NCBI GenBank assembly: GCA_030770535.1
Contig: JASVEC010000019.1
Span: forward strand, 917,719-981,718
Direction of reading: 5' to 3'
Length of the DNA: 64,000 bases
Source of the DNA: Batkoa obscura
Taxonomy: Eukaryota; Entomophthoromycota; Entomophthoromycetes; Entomophthorales; Batkoaceae
Part shown: piece after piece, positions 42,401 through 52,818 of the stretch
Layout of the letters: the number at the start of each line of letters is the position of its first letter
Numbering within the stretch: position 1 is the stretch's first letter
The notes under the pieces: generated by a model
The model's input: only the letters and a program-made list of their open reading frames with translations
Database searches by the model: none
Told to the model about the DNA's origin: nothing
Program-made: the position numbers and the translations under genes

Positions 42401-42814
42401 TGCATATTTTTTGGCGATACCATTTTGGGTATAAAAGGTTAGTTCTAAATAAACCTCACCTGCTGGATTACCTCGATCATACAATTTAAACCATCCATCG
42501 CATTCACCTGTTTTATAAACAGGCCCTAAATCAACTGCACACTCACCAATAAATTGCTCTTTCCTCTTCCATTCATCATCAAAACATTTTATTTTCATTA
42601 TAGTTTCTACAGGGTCACGTAATCTCTCGAATCTTAACCTGTTATTCCATTCTGGTCTTGTTCCACCGTTTTTATCAACTTTGGTACGATGTACTTGTTC
42701 ACCAATATGAAAGGTTAGAAATGGATCTTGCTTTTTAAAAAAATCTTTGTTAGGTAAATTACGCCCTTGTATTGCCAAAATTTCCAAAACAACAATATCA
42801 TTTTTCTTTATCAT
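39467..42814 (-). CDS. C2-domain protein with very long Q/N/S-rich region (Inn1/Fic1-like)
   Basis: 1115 aa, single exon. Residues ~6-130 are a C2 domain: VVLEILAIQGRNLPNKDFFK, KQDPFLTFHIGEQVHRTKVD, GGTRPEWNNRLRF, IMKIKCFDDEW, KEQFIGECAVDL. The motif KQDP..... TKVDKNGG..PEWN is that of fungal ingression proteins Inn1/Fic1, which act with Cyk3 and the F-BAR protein at the septum in cytokinesis. Then ~850 residues are disordered, rich in Gln, Asn, Ser and Thr, with repeated short blocks (STA.. QQQ.H.Q.H). The C-terminus has PxxP clusters (IVPPPLPNKPLDMP, LPPPLPSRIQ, VPTNSN) that could bind SH3 domains, and ends EEKKKKKKNPFKFLDF. It is far longer than yeast Inn1. The low-complexity region may phase-separate; that is inference. 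Confidence 0.8.
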   Translation of the reverse strand: MIKKNDIVVLEILAIQGRNLPNKDFFKKQDPFLTFHIGEQVHRTKVDKNGGTRPEWNNRLRFERLRDPVETIMKIKCFDDEWKRKEQFIGECAVDLGPVYKTGECDGWFKLYDRGNPAGEVYLELTFYTQNGIAKKYAQGVETLAMVPEVKTSPPSKPITGPQPINSPGNTVKANNIDSLNNQKTTLDDKNQTEVVDLEKVQPVNVVQTPSNIQDMSTPDIPNVNAISSVKVDETHSGQEEKIDNEKSSNSKPEGVVINQSSTVEGLTQSLQSININDQASSPNTSEDSNQHPNKIVSGITGNIGEIAAPLKANDFTPPSDNTGSIKNESKNHLNPSQPSEGNMINQYHNQAVDHHQQKLEEAKQTDVQIVNEPYIPAHISANVAAGIANAAASNAHFNQNEVTTTPSDIPQSSFQAQLKAQLEARKNKQNLQHVTNQDNVSTHPHLVENEVPSNDRINSSINNTENQISSPQVSQMYPINISPTTQVNHVTQAQNNPIYNPLQIHQNTHDIQLNSQKVNQEQFSQDHHAKLISNNAIVAETHSITSQEQNPALNENHAPSTVTSPQNQVYQNIVPVGQQVHTQNTVYNTDNSTSINQPSSSSHQAQTSAENIVTNQLQPSMDQQIQAIPDSLVQSTHISQTPLTHPINQNVTNNQSYPILSTAKPQQQAHIQAHVVSQTQDIVTQAQNVTSNQGHSILPTVEPHQQIYTQAHNVSPQTQNITSNQSQPISSTAVSQQQVHVQTHNIPPQPQSSISGSQNSSLYQNQVNQSSPPIDHYSQQNQGQVPYKPVQHQNSINNNELNYNQNTNIPHSLQISTNTTQVYANNSQSQPHLSSHPTTSVTQVNIHGQAQTVSQLNHSITGKPNMDSPIGSPYYTTPYYNSSSYQSPVYNNNETLTGGGVYNTGPIYPPAINYTEVQQQPLGFVFNQVYHPPPAMAYPPNKYSTNNTFAPQPSVSVSNYIPNSNTNTNNYTPNTNSYNNYNHNSNSYSSSHSHNNNSYNSNSYNSNSYNNNYNSNYNISTSSIVPPPLPNKPLDMPSNYTSNLPPPLPSRIQSQPPIQPNFEGFSFPQPNVPTNSNNTYQQPIPVVNNNNYKPFPAPEEKKKKKKNPFKFLDF

Positions 42815-45253
42815 TATAATTTTTTCTATTTATTTTGATTTATTAAATATAAAAAGTTATTATAAGATATATTACCTTAATCGCTATTAAAAATGCTTCC
42901 AAACCTAATTTTTCTTGTCATGAAATCATGGTGCTAAATAACGGTAAAATTTTATTGGTCATTTACTTAAAATAAATCATTACTAATTAGCCATTATTCA
43001 TAGTAATGCAATCTTTTACATTTATTGATATTATAAATAGACATTTGTTATTGAAATACTTTAAGGATTTTTAATAACAATAAATTAACTCATATTACTT
43101 TATAAGCCTATTTTTTATATAATATCATAATAAAATTATTTCAACCGAAGCAGTCCATTAAATGCCAGCTAAAAATCATTTGAATATCGAAGTGATTCAT
43201 TGGTTTTTATAAAAATTGGTCACTATCTGATTTCTCCACACTCTTAACTTCTGGTTGCTGGTTTGAATTTTTGATATCTCTTTATTCTATTAGCATAGAG
43301 GCATATATTATTTGCAATAAGATTTTGCATTTCTTGTATATTTATGTGAAAGCTATGCTTCAAATTATACTAATTATAAAGGATATAGTATAATCTAAGT
43401 TTAATATCATACTATTAAAATAATGTAAAAAAACATTAAAAATTTTAATTTCTCAAAATGCTTATTTAGACATCATTACTTATTATTGAAAGTATATATA
43501 GTTATTTTATAAATAAAAAATCGGGGTCAGCTAATAATTGGATTTAGTAAAGCAAATAATAAGCATATCTTTCCTTGATGTTTTTATCAAAAAACAGATT
43601 TGCCATTTACTAAAATATAAAGAAATCAATATAAAAGCTGTCATTTAAATGCTCACTTTTTTCGCTTTTTATAAAAGTACTTGAATGATTCTTATTTTTT
43701 GTCTAGATTTGATTTTTGTTTTTTCACGAATACTTTTTTATTTTGATCAGAATCTTTCTAACTTTTGACAAATATTATTTGATTTTTTGATCAGAATATA
43801 CTAAAAGGATTTATCATCCATAGTTTTTGTATTAATAAGAGGCGCTTGTCTCAACTATCTGTATTATATTTCAAAAGTTAAACATTCAATTGGAATAACA
43901 CTTTAGATATTTTAATTTAACACTTTATGATTATAGTATACAAAATTTTGATAAATGATAATGTTATGCTGGATGATTAAAGGAAAATTCTAGAAATATA
44001 GCTATATATTTATTTCTATCTATTTTTATTTATTAAAATTATGTCAAATAATACTCGAAATTAAAATGATGTCATGGTTTTGCTAATAGAATTAACCACG
44101 ATTAAAATTTATAGAATAACATCAACAAATCTTATTTATCATATTACAGATAATGTAGTAATAAAGCAAATTCGGGATTAAACCTTAAAGACAAGTATAT
44201 GGGGATGTATTTTTGTATTTAAGGATTTTACTGACAATTTTTCCACATAAATAGCGCTTAAAAAATGGAAAAATAATGAAACTAAAAAAAACAGCCCCAT
44301 ATAATCTAAAGCCGGACTATCCGTTTAAAACAAATATATAAATTTTCAATATAATACAATCAAGAGATTCATTAGAATGGTATATTATTGCTTTCTTTTT
44401 GAAGTTTCATCTTCAAGTTGTTCACTTCTTATATCCTTTGATATAGATAGAAAAAATAATAACATAATGCCAAGTTACCCTTTTTATTATGATATTGTCA
44501 TTGAATTATTTATCAAGATAAAACTTTATTGGACATGTCAATAATTAATTATTCTAAAGTAATAAAGCTATTAAGGTTGATTACTTAACTAAGGCTAAGT
44601 AAAATGTAATAACCGATTTTTCTCCAAAAGTTGATCATCATACATTAAAAATGTACACCTGTTGAGTAGGCTTATAGTGAGATTCAAATAAAAGATTGAT
44701 TTTCCTGCTACAAAGGGAAACAAATTATAATTAAAATTGTTATATATAATTAGCGTTATTAATATCCTATCATGTGTATATAAACCCTGGTTTAAAATGT
44801 TGAATTATTTTAATTTTTTTCATTAGCCCATTTTGAAGTAATTTTCTCGGGAACAATTGGTTGGCTTGAAGTAGAACTTCTCATTAATTTATTTATTCTT
44901 TAATAATGATATCTCCTGATCATTTTGTTAAACTCTAATAAACAACCCTATTTAATTATGATGATGTCACTTTTAGGCTTTTCTTTATTTAAGCAGGTGA
45001 CTTTAACTAAAATTGACCAAAAGAGTCCTCATTTAGATACAATGATATCATAAGTCTATAGCTAATTTTATAAAATATACCCACTGATGTTAGATGTAAT
45101 TAGATAGATGATCATAGGGCATATACAGGGATTTATTCTAAAATGTATCAAAAATTGAACTATATAAATAAGTTATGTGGATCTAATTAATTATAATAAA
45201 CTTAAAAAAAACAAACTTTTTACTGATTGTATATAATATATTTATTTAAAATA
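42815..45253. other. 2.4-kb intergenic with one MITE
   Basis: Contains the MITE at 44201-44298; otherwise AT-rich and without supported features. It is the shared upstream region of two divergent genes. Confidence 0.6.
44201..44298 (+). mobile_element. GGGGATG MITE
   Basis: Forward copy, ATAT on both sides. Confidence 0.88.
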
Positions 45254-46652
45254 ATGGGGAAAGATCATGGTAGTGAAATCAGTAATGAATTTAACTCGGA
45301 AGTAAATCAAGTAGCTTGTGAAAAGTCAATTACAAGTAATAAGCAAGATGAACATCGTACAGGGTCTAGCTTTGGAGCTTACTTTAACATAGTGTGTGTT
45401 GTTGCTGGTACCGGAACTTTAGGATTGCCTTATGCTATACATACTGGTGGTTGGGTAACACTGGTTCTATTTTTTATTGCTGCAATATTAGCTATGTATA
45501 CAGGAAAATTACTAATTGAGTGCCTTTATTACAAACCGTAAGTATTATTATATAATATCATTTAAACATTTATTTATTATTTTTAATAGAGGTGAAAGAC
45601 TAGAAGAGTTTCCTGATATTGGAGAAGCTGCTTTTGGTAAATTTGGAAGATATTTTGTCAAAGTATTTCACTATTCTATTTTGCTTTCGTGTGCTTGTCT
45701 TTATATACTTTTAACTGGACTAAATATTCATAAGGTTTCTACAAATCTTAACAATAATACTGAAATATTGTCTCAACAAATTTGGACTTTATTAGCTGGT
45801 ATTATAATTATCATACCAACTACTTTATTGAAAACTTTAAAAGAAGTTGCTTGGTTGGCTGCTTTTGGTGCCTTTGCAACCTTTGCGGTTGTTATAGCAG
45901 TAGTTGTTGTAGGGGGATTGGAAATGAGCTCAGTGGGGTATGTACAGCCAAGTACCAAAGTTGTAGAGTGGTCGGGACTACCTTTGGCCATGGCTACTAT
46001 TGCATTTTCATATAGTGGTAATGTTGTTTACCCACATGTTGAAGTTGGAATGAAGAGCCCAAAACGTTGGAATTTTGTATTATTAGGCGCGATTGTAACT
46101 ATTACAACTATGTATGTAATAGTAGGTGTTGCTGGATATTTAGTATATGGAAGTGATGTAAAATCCCCTATAATTGATTCTTTATTAGAATCTGCATCCT
46201 ATAAAGCAGGTGCAATATTTGCTTATCTTGTTATTACACTCCACGTTATTTTAGCTGCGCCTATTTATTTATGTTCGTTTTGTTTAGAACAAGAAAGTTG
46301 GTTAAAGATAGATCGTAAATATATGTCAGCTACTCGTGAATTAATATTTAGAGCTATTTTAAGAACAGTAGTTGGGCTTGTGCTTACAGTTATTGCTATT
46401 TATGTCCCATATTTCAACGATCTCATGGCTTTGATAGGGGCGGTATCCAACTGTATAATTATCTTTTTAGTACCACTAGCATGTCATTATAAATTATTTG
46501 GATTTAAAAATAGAGCAATCTGGGAATATGTTTTAAGTACATTATGTGTTATTGTTGGAGTATTGGGACTTATTTTAGGTTCAATTGATTCTGTTAAAAA
46601 TTTAATTGCAGATTTTGAAGGAACTAGAGTTATGACTTCAGCTGGGCATTAA
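45254..46652 (+). CDS. Amino-acid transporter, AAAP family, copy 3
   Basis: Model join(45254..45537, 45590..46652), 448 aa. I start at MGKDHGSEIS; the frame is open nine codons further left but only from a non-AUG codon. The 52-bp intron is at the same split-Pro position as in copies 1 and 2 (YYKP|GERLEEFPDIGEAAFG). Conserved features: GTGTLGLPYAIHTGGW, FSYSGNVVYPHVEVGMKSPK, SFCLEQESWLKID and YVPYFNDLMALIGAVSNC. About eleven membrane segments. It is closer to copy 1 than to copy 2 in the C-terminal half. It converges on aminopeptidase copy b, as copy 1 lies upstream of copy a. Substrate unknown. Confidence 0.93.
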
Positions 46653-47034
46653 TAAATAATTTAAATAATCTTATTATAAACATATATATGAGATTTAGTT
46701 TAATCTTATAATTTTACAATTTCTAATACCTTCTAATTATAAAAATTAAATACCAGCTCATCGATAATGCAAATACTATATAAATAGTTTAGTCATCCCT
46801 TAAAAGATATAGTATGACCTTTTTATTTCATCATTTGACTAATAACTCTTTTAAAATTATATAGGGATATATTTTTGTATGAAAATTAATAAAAAAACAG
46901 TAGGTTTAATTTTTCAATTATAGAATTCTAAAATGGATACTTTGAGTTTAAAAAAGTGAAAAATAATTTATATTTAAAAATTATTAAATTTATTATAGCT
47001 ATATTCGAAACCAAATACCGCGCCTGAGAACTAT
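46653..47034. other. Intergenic, 382 bp, with a MITE-end remnant
   Basis: 3' flanks of two convergent genes. At about 46863-46880 a short ATAGGGATATATTTTTGTAT string matches the left end of the MITE family; nothing else of the element remains. Confidence 0.45.
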
Positions 47035-48138
47035 TTAATTTCTTGGTTCAGATAATTCAATCGTATATGCAAGTCCTAAACGAGCAAATTGGTACCAATG
47101 ATCAAAGTTAACATTTGCAACTGTGTCATTTTCGGTATGAATGTATGGTGTTGATTTATCTTCTAATGGGAATGCAGATCGGTAACCTTGCTCATTCCAT
47201 GAAGCATGATCTGAGCACCCATAGCCACATTTACCATCCACCCAATAATATTCAGTATATGCTTCAATAAGTCTTTTAACTAAAGCATTAAGTTCTGGGT
47301 CAGTGAAATCATTTACAATACGTATTTGTCTATTGACTAAATGGCCATTCATATCTAATTGGAGTTGGGTTACAACATTTACATTCTTGTCTCTATACTC
47401 TTTAGCAATAGCACGTGACCCTCTTAAACCTACTTCTTCAGCAGCATACCATTGAAATTGTAATGTACGACGTGGCTTAAAGTTAATTTGAGCTAAAGCA
47501 TTCAATGCTTGAAGCAAAGAAACGGTTCCAGTACCATCATCATCAGCACCAGGTGCACGGCCAGTTGCTCTTTCAGTACGGTTAATTGAATCTAAATGAG
47601 CCCCAATAATTACTACTTCATCTTTCAAATCAGATCCAGGAATTGTAGCAATAACCGAAGGCTGTGGCCAAGTGTGATTAAAGAACTTAATATTGGCACC
47701 ATTACCAAGCTTATCTATGGAAAGTTTTGCTTGATTATGAATCCATTCTGCACTTTGAACCCCAGTACTAGCATTATAGTAACGGTTATGATAGCTTGAA
47801 AGAGTTGTAAGTAAAGATTTTGCTTTTGTTTTAGATATATGTTGAATTCCTTTTCTAACCAAATCCCAATATCTAATATCAGATGGAACTTCAAATTCAG
47901 TATCTAAAACCGACTTAATGCTAGATCTTTGAATACCAACATTATCTTCTTTATCATCAGTGATATCTATGAAATGGGTCCCTTCCTTAATAAGTTCTGA
48001 AACTTGATCATAATTTAACCACTTTGGAGCTCCATTTAAGGAAGTCTTGACTAGACGATTACCTTCACTTAAATCACCTTGAGATGGTTTACTAACGGCA
48101 GCACTTATAGCAACTAAACTTAATAAATGAAATTTCAT
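47035..48138 (-). CDS. Secreted leucine aminopeptidase, M28E (LAP1-type), copy b
   Basis: 367 aa. Signal peptide MKFHLLSLVAISAAVS, then a propeptide carrying KWLNYDQVSELIKEGTHFID as in copy a (WLNEAQIFDLIK). The mature domain starts around LSSYHNRYYNAST. The metal-binding and catalytic residues are all present: IGAHLDSINR, GADDDGTGT, YAAEEVGLRGS, LQLDMNGH, HTENDT; CGYGCSDHASW carries the cysteine pair. About half identical to copy a by eye, hence an older duplication. It would supply free amino acids, consistent with nearby amino-acid carriers. It looks complete and functional. Confidence 0.94.
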   Translation of the reverse strand: MKFHLLSLVAISAAVSKPSQGDLSEGNRLVKTSLNGAPKWLNYDQVSELIKEGTHFIDITDDKEDNVGIQRSSIKSVLDTEFEVPSDIRYWDLVRKGIQHISKTKAKSLLTTLSSYHNRYYNASTGVQSAEWIHNQAKLSIDKLGNGANIKFFNHTWPQPSVIATIPGSDLKDEVVIIGAHLDSINRTERATGRAPGADDDGTGTVSLLQALNALAQINFKPRRTLQFQWYAAEEVGLRGSRAIAKEYRDKNVNVVTQLQLDMNGHLVNRQIRIVNDFTDPELNALVKRLIEAYTEYYWVDGKCGYGCSDHASWNEQGYRSAFPLEDKSTPYIHTENDTVANVNFDHWYQFARLGLAYTIELSEPRN

Positions 48139-48870
48139 TATATTTATTTTTAAGGGTTATAATTTATAAAAATAAGAGTGCAATTACTTTCTTTTTATAC
48201 TAATATATGTCTATTATAAATAATTTGCTAAAATAACGCCATATATTAATATTCTTTAAGAATTCTATTTATTTTCTATTTATCTATCTAAAAGGGATGA
48301 TATGTCATACCATTTTTTTAATATATATATTAAAAAAATAATTTTGATTTAGCAAACTTGCCATTAAAATTATATTAAAGAATAAAAGTTCAACTACATT
48401 TTATTCTTACCCAATACTACGCTATTTTGTATCAAATTAGCTAATTTTTAATCCAAATGCTAAAATTACTAATGAAAACTTGCAAAAGTTTGAATAAATT
48501 TGGAAGGCTTGTGTTTGTAGCTATAATATTATACCATGGTGGTAATAATTTATAATTTTAGTAAGCACAAGCAATGTGTACTTTAGAATAGCAATCTTTT
48601 ATACTTTCATACTTTTCATTGTAATTGTAAAAATTTGTAGTGATTAATTTATATACACAGCAAAAAATTCCAATTTCAATTTTATTTTTTATTAAATTCT
48701 ATTAAAACTTCAATATCAGTTTTTTAAAATAAATAAATTTCGTTGATAAGCAATAGTATAATAATTGCAATAAAATCAGATGCAAAATTAAAACTTTTTC
48801 AAAATCCTTAAAAGAGCGGAAAATTAGCATGCTTTGGTGTTAGATAATCGAGTCTAAAAACATATAGTAT

Positions 48871-48969
48871 GTGAGGATGATTTTTTTAGTTTCATTACTT
48901 TTTTCATCTTTTAAGTGCTATTTAAGTGGAAAAATTGAGTAAAATTGTTAAATACAAAAATACATCCCC
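48871..48969 (-). mobile_element. GGGGATG MITE
   Basis: Reverse copy with a slightly deleted core; left end diverged (TGAGGATG). Flanks ATGT and ATAT. Confidence 0.82.
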
Positions 48970-49355
48970 ATATAAACAACTATTTTTGTTAGTAATTAAT
49001 ATTATACAAGAATCAAAAACAAATAAGAAATGAAATTCAATACTCTCACCATGTTTGATTATTAAACAACTGCTTTTCAGTTTTTTGTTACAGGAGTATA
49101 AGCATCAGTTTTTATCTTTTAATTAAATAAGATGTTTAATATGAAGATACAAAATATCTATAAAATCCTAAGAAAATTAACTTTTTCTATATATTATAGT
49201 AAGTAAAATTTATTATAAAAGGTTAATTGAACAAACTCGTAAACATTGATTGATAGTACTATAAAAAATAACAAAATAAGCTATTTATTTTATTTAAATA
49301 ATAGTAATATGACTATAAAGTTGTAATCTATTATTAAATACATGAATATCTATTT

Positions 49356-49551
49356 TGGGATATTTGATTTCATTACTTTCCATTTTTTTAAAGCATTAGG
49401 GGATGTATTTTTGTGTTTAAGAATTTTACTAACAATCTTTTCACTCAAATAATGCTTAAAAGATGGAAAAAGTAATTAAGCCAAAAAAACATCCCCATTA
49501 TTTAAGTGGAAAGATTATTAGTAAAATTCTTAAACAAAAAAATACATCCCC
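49356..49551 (-). mobile_element. GGGGATG MITE split by another copy
   Basis: The outer reverse copy runs 49356-49398 and resumes at 49501-49551, interrupted by a forward copy. Outer flanks are ATTT on both sides. Confidence 0.86.
49399..49496 (+). mobile_element. GGGGATG MITE nested inside another
   Basis: Forward copy flanked by ATTA on both sides. The ATTA sits in the outer copy's core, which proves the 4-bp duplication. Confidence 0.9.
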
Positions 49552-50267
49552 ATTTATAGTATAATTTTTTAGAAACTACTCTTCTGTAAAGAATTTTACA
49601 CATTTTTTGAAAAAAAGGATAAAGTGCCTTAAAGTGATATTAGTGATGGCCCAACAATCAACCTATAGTTTATTATTAAATAACTTAGTAGTGATATTAT
49701 TACTATAAAAATCTAATAAAAATAAAGTCATCAAAGTAGCTAAGTGCTTTTGAACTTTGGTACAAAGTTTTGTCATACAGAGCTAGTCATCTTAATTACT
49801 TAAATACATTTGATAAGTTAGGCCTGTCAATTCTTTTTAGAATATCTAGAGCTAATCAGGCTAAGACTAGTTTGTGAAATATAACCATAATTAAAAATAA
49901 AAAATTCTGTTTGCGATAAATTTAATTCAGAAGATCTATGCTTAAGCGGATAATTAGAAAAATTGCTTAAAATTATTATTAGGAGTATGGGATAAATTCA
50001 TTGGTCTCTTTAAAATAAAAGACACCGGCTATAGTAATTTATCATTAAATTATTAATACTTTCGGTTCAATATGAAATAAAGTATCTGTACTGTTTAGGT
50101 TAAAGTATATATAAATGTTTACAGTTTCCAATATCATTTCACCGCAACTATTGTAAAAATGAAGTATATACCTTTGTTTCATACTTATAAACTGTTGAAT
50201 AAAATTTCTCTCTTAGAGTAAAATTTAAATGAATATTTTTTTATTGATATATATCACATTATCATGT

Positions 50268-50363
50268 GGTGATGTTTTTGGCTTCATTACTTTTTCCATC
50301 TTTTAAGTGCTATTTGAGTGGAAAAATTGTTAATAAAATTCTTAAATACAAAAATACATCCCC
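50268..50363 (-). mobile_element. GGGGATG MITE
   Basis: Reverse copy; ends GGTGATG and CATCCCC; flanks ATGT and ATAT. Confidence 0.85.
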
Positions 50364-51183
50364 ATATGTTATATTTCTAACAGTCTTTTCCCAAATGTCA
50401 GTTATAAATCAGAATAAAACTATTTTGATTAATTATTAGTTTTAAATTATAGAAGATTAAGTTAAAATTAAAATTAAATCATTTATATTTTTAAAAAGAA
50501 TGAATTATAAACATTGACATTCCAAGTCCTACTAAATACTGCTTAATATATTATCAAACTAGCAGGTTGGATGTATAGTTTAACTAAGGCGGTATTTAAA
50601 AGCGCGAGATTTCTCTATAATTAATCTTACAAATAATCGTTATAAGCTATAACAAACAAAAGATAGGTTATATCAATATTGGTAAACTTCTAAATTAAAT
50701 GAGTACTTGGAATTAAATTTATCCTAAAAACATATTTGTCAAAATTATATTTAACTATGTTTAAAACATTTGAGGTTTTCATATTTCAAAATTCAAAAAA
50801 CATGCTTAATTTATAATCCGGTTTACCTACAATTTAAAAGCTACCTTAACCCGAACTTTTGCAAGAAGGAACTTTTTTTTATGCGGGACAAAGCTTATTA
50901 AATGAATTGTGACAATTTTCCTTCATATGCTATATCAGATGAATTACAAATAAAGTAATGTTTCTTATTCAAGCTAACAAATTAGAGTTTAATTTTATTT
51001 GAAGATCAATAATTCGCTATACAAAAGTGAAATCAATTAAGGATATGAGACAATTTAGTAAGAATTCTTTAGTAGAACATCAAGGATGGGATTTCCGGAT
51101 AAACAAAGTTTCCAATAATCTGTATAAATAAACAAAAAAAAGCTAAAAATTAAATTTTAATCTTTTAATAGTTATATAAATAA

Positions 51184-52470
51184 ATGATCAATATTATGGA
51201 AAACAACACTAATTTATATCAAGTATTAAATGTAAAGCCAGGGTGTACACAATCTCAATTAAAGAACGCTTATTATAAGTTAGCAAAAGAATATCACCCT
51301 GATAAAAATCCAACTGCTGGGGATAAATTTAAAGAGATTTCGAATGCCTATGAAACTTTGATAAATTTAGAGGGATCAACAATAAATAATGAAACAAATA
51401 TAAAAAAGCAGTATAATAACCCAAACTCAGTATCAGATGATTTGTTTTCTCAATTGTTCACCTCAAATAATGGTAAAGAAAGAGAGTTCAAGTGCCATTA
51501 TAGCGGATTTAATAAAAACATGTCACCTAAAAAGGGCAAAGATGTAGCTCATATTTTGAGAGTTTCCTTAGAAGATTTATATAATGGAAAAGTTTTCTAC
51601 CCAAAGTTAAACAAAGATGCTATATGTCAAAACTGTAATGAGTTTTATAATACTTCAGTTGATATGGAACCTTGCTCGACTTGTAATATGACACGATTTA
51701 TTTCAAAGTATAGAACGGTGGGTCCAATGCTACAAAAAGTGAAAGTTGCTTGTATAGATTGTAAAGGAAGAGGCGAAGTTCCATTAAGAAAAAATCAATG
51801 TGAGGCTTGTAACGGTCGTCGAATAATTAATCAAAAAAAGATATTTCGTGTAAATATTGAAAAGGGCATGGTTGATAAACAGCGTATTATCTTTGAAAGA
51901 GAAGGAGATCAAGCACCTTCCTTAGTTCCTGGTTCTATAATATTTGTCGTCGAACAAAAGCCTCATGAAAAATTTGTTAGAAAAAACAGTGATTTACACT
52001 GTGAAGTTAAAATAAAGTTGTCAACAGCTTTATGTGGTGGTCGGATAGTAATCAAACATTTAGATGGCAGAGAATTATTGCTATCGGTTCTTCCTGGAGA
52101 AATAAACAAATCAGGTAAATGATTGTAATATTATCAATAATAGATATACTAATGTTTTTTAGGCGATACTAAGATTGTTCAAAGTGAAGGAATGCCCATC
52201 TATCATCAATTAGAAAAAGGCGATTTGTATGTTAAATTTGACATTGAATTCCCATCTCCCTATTGGCTTACTCCTAATAATCTTGAGCTTTTATCACAAT
52301 TGCTACCACCTGAAGAACCAATATCAAATTTGGAAAAGTACGAGGAAGTGGTTTTATCTGATGTAAATTCCTCCCGTTCAAAAGAAAATGATGAAAACGA
52401 CAACCGACCTAGTAATTTACCTGATAGTTCATCACAGTGCTATTCTGGGGTTCAATGTGGCCAACAGTGA
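51184..52470 (+). CDS. Type I DnaJ/Hsp40 co-chaperone (Ydj1-like)
   Basis: Model join(51184..52114, 52163..52470), 412 aa; 48-bp intron with TACTAAT branch site. The second ATG (51196, [11 protein letters not shown]) is the alternative start. The J domain occupies ~9-70 with HPD at 38-40. Four zinc-binding repeats lie at ~148-213 ([32 protein letters not shown]). They are followed by the two substrate-binding beta domains ([35 protein letters not shown]) and a dimerisation end. The C-terminus CGQQ fits a CaaX-type farnesylation box like Ydj1's CASQ, so ER or membrane attachment is likely. The G/F-rich linker usual after the J domain is poor here; an Asn-rich stretch takes its place. It stimulates Hsp70 ATPase activity. 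Confidence 0.94.
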
Positions 52471-52818
52471 TTTGTCACAATAGTTTAATAGTTTTTGAGC
52501 TAACCATATTTTTTAGAAATCCTTTTTAACTTAATAATGTTTATATAACTGTCTTCTCCTTTAACTTAGTTTAATGTAATAAAAATGATATGATTTTGCA
52601 AAAATAATTTTTATTAAAAAATTTAAGGTATAGTTTCTATATGAAATAAAATTGATATGAAATTTAATTTTAGTATTAAATATTGTGATGCTCAATGAAA
52701 TCATATTTTTGCAGAGTTTTAGTTCAAAATTATTGGCTACTATATGTAAATTTGCATTTTATGCATATTCTTAGTTCTAATATTTTTCTAAAAAATGATA
52801 AACATGAATCTTTAAACT
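52471..52818. other. Intergenic, 348 bp
   Basis: AT-rich spacer between two genes in tandem orientation; nothing recognisable. Confidence 0.6.

Larger units (their letters stand above)
48139..51183. other. 3-kb intergenic with four MITE copies
   Basis: MITEs at 48871, 49356 (with another nested at 49399) and 50268. No supported gene or RNA elsewhere. Confidence 0.6.

Noticed and set aside
46863-46895. Short MITE-like end after AAAP copy 3
   Set aside because: Only ~20 bp match the left end, with no right end, so not listed as an element.
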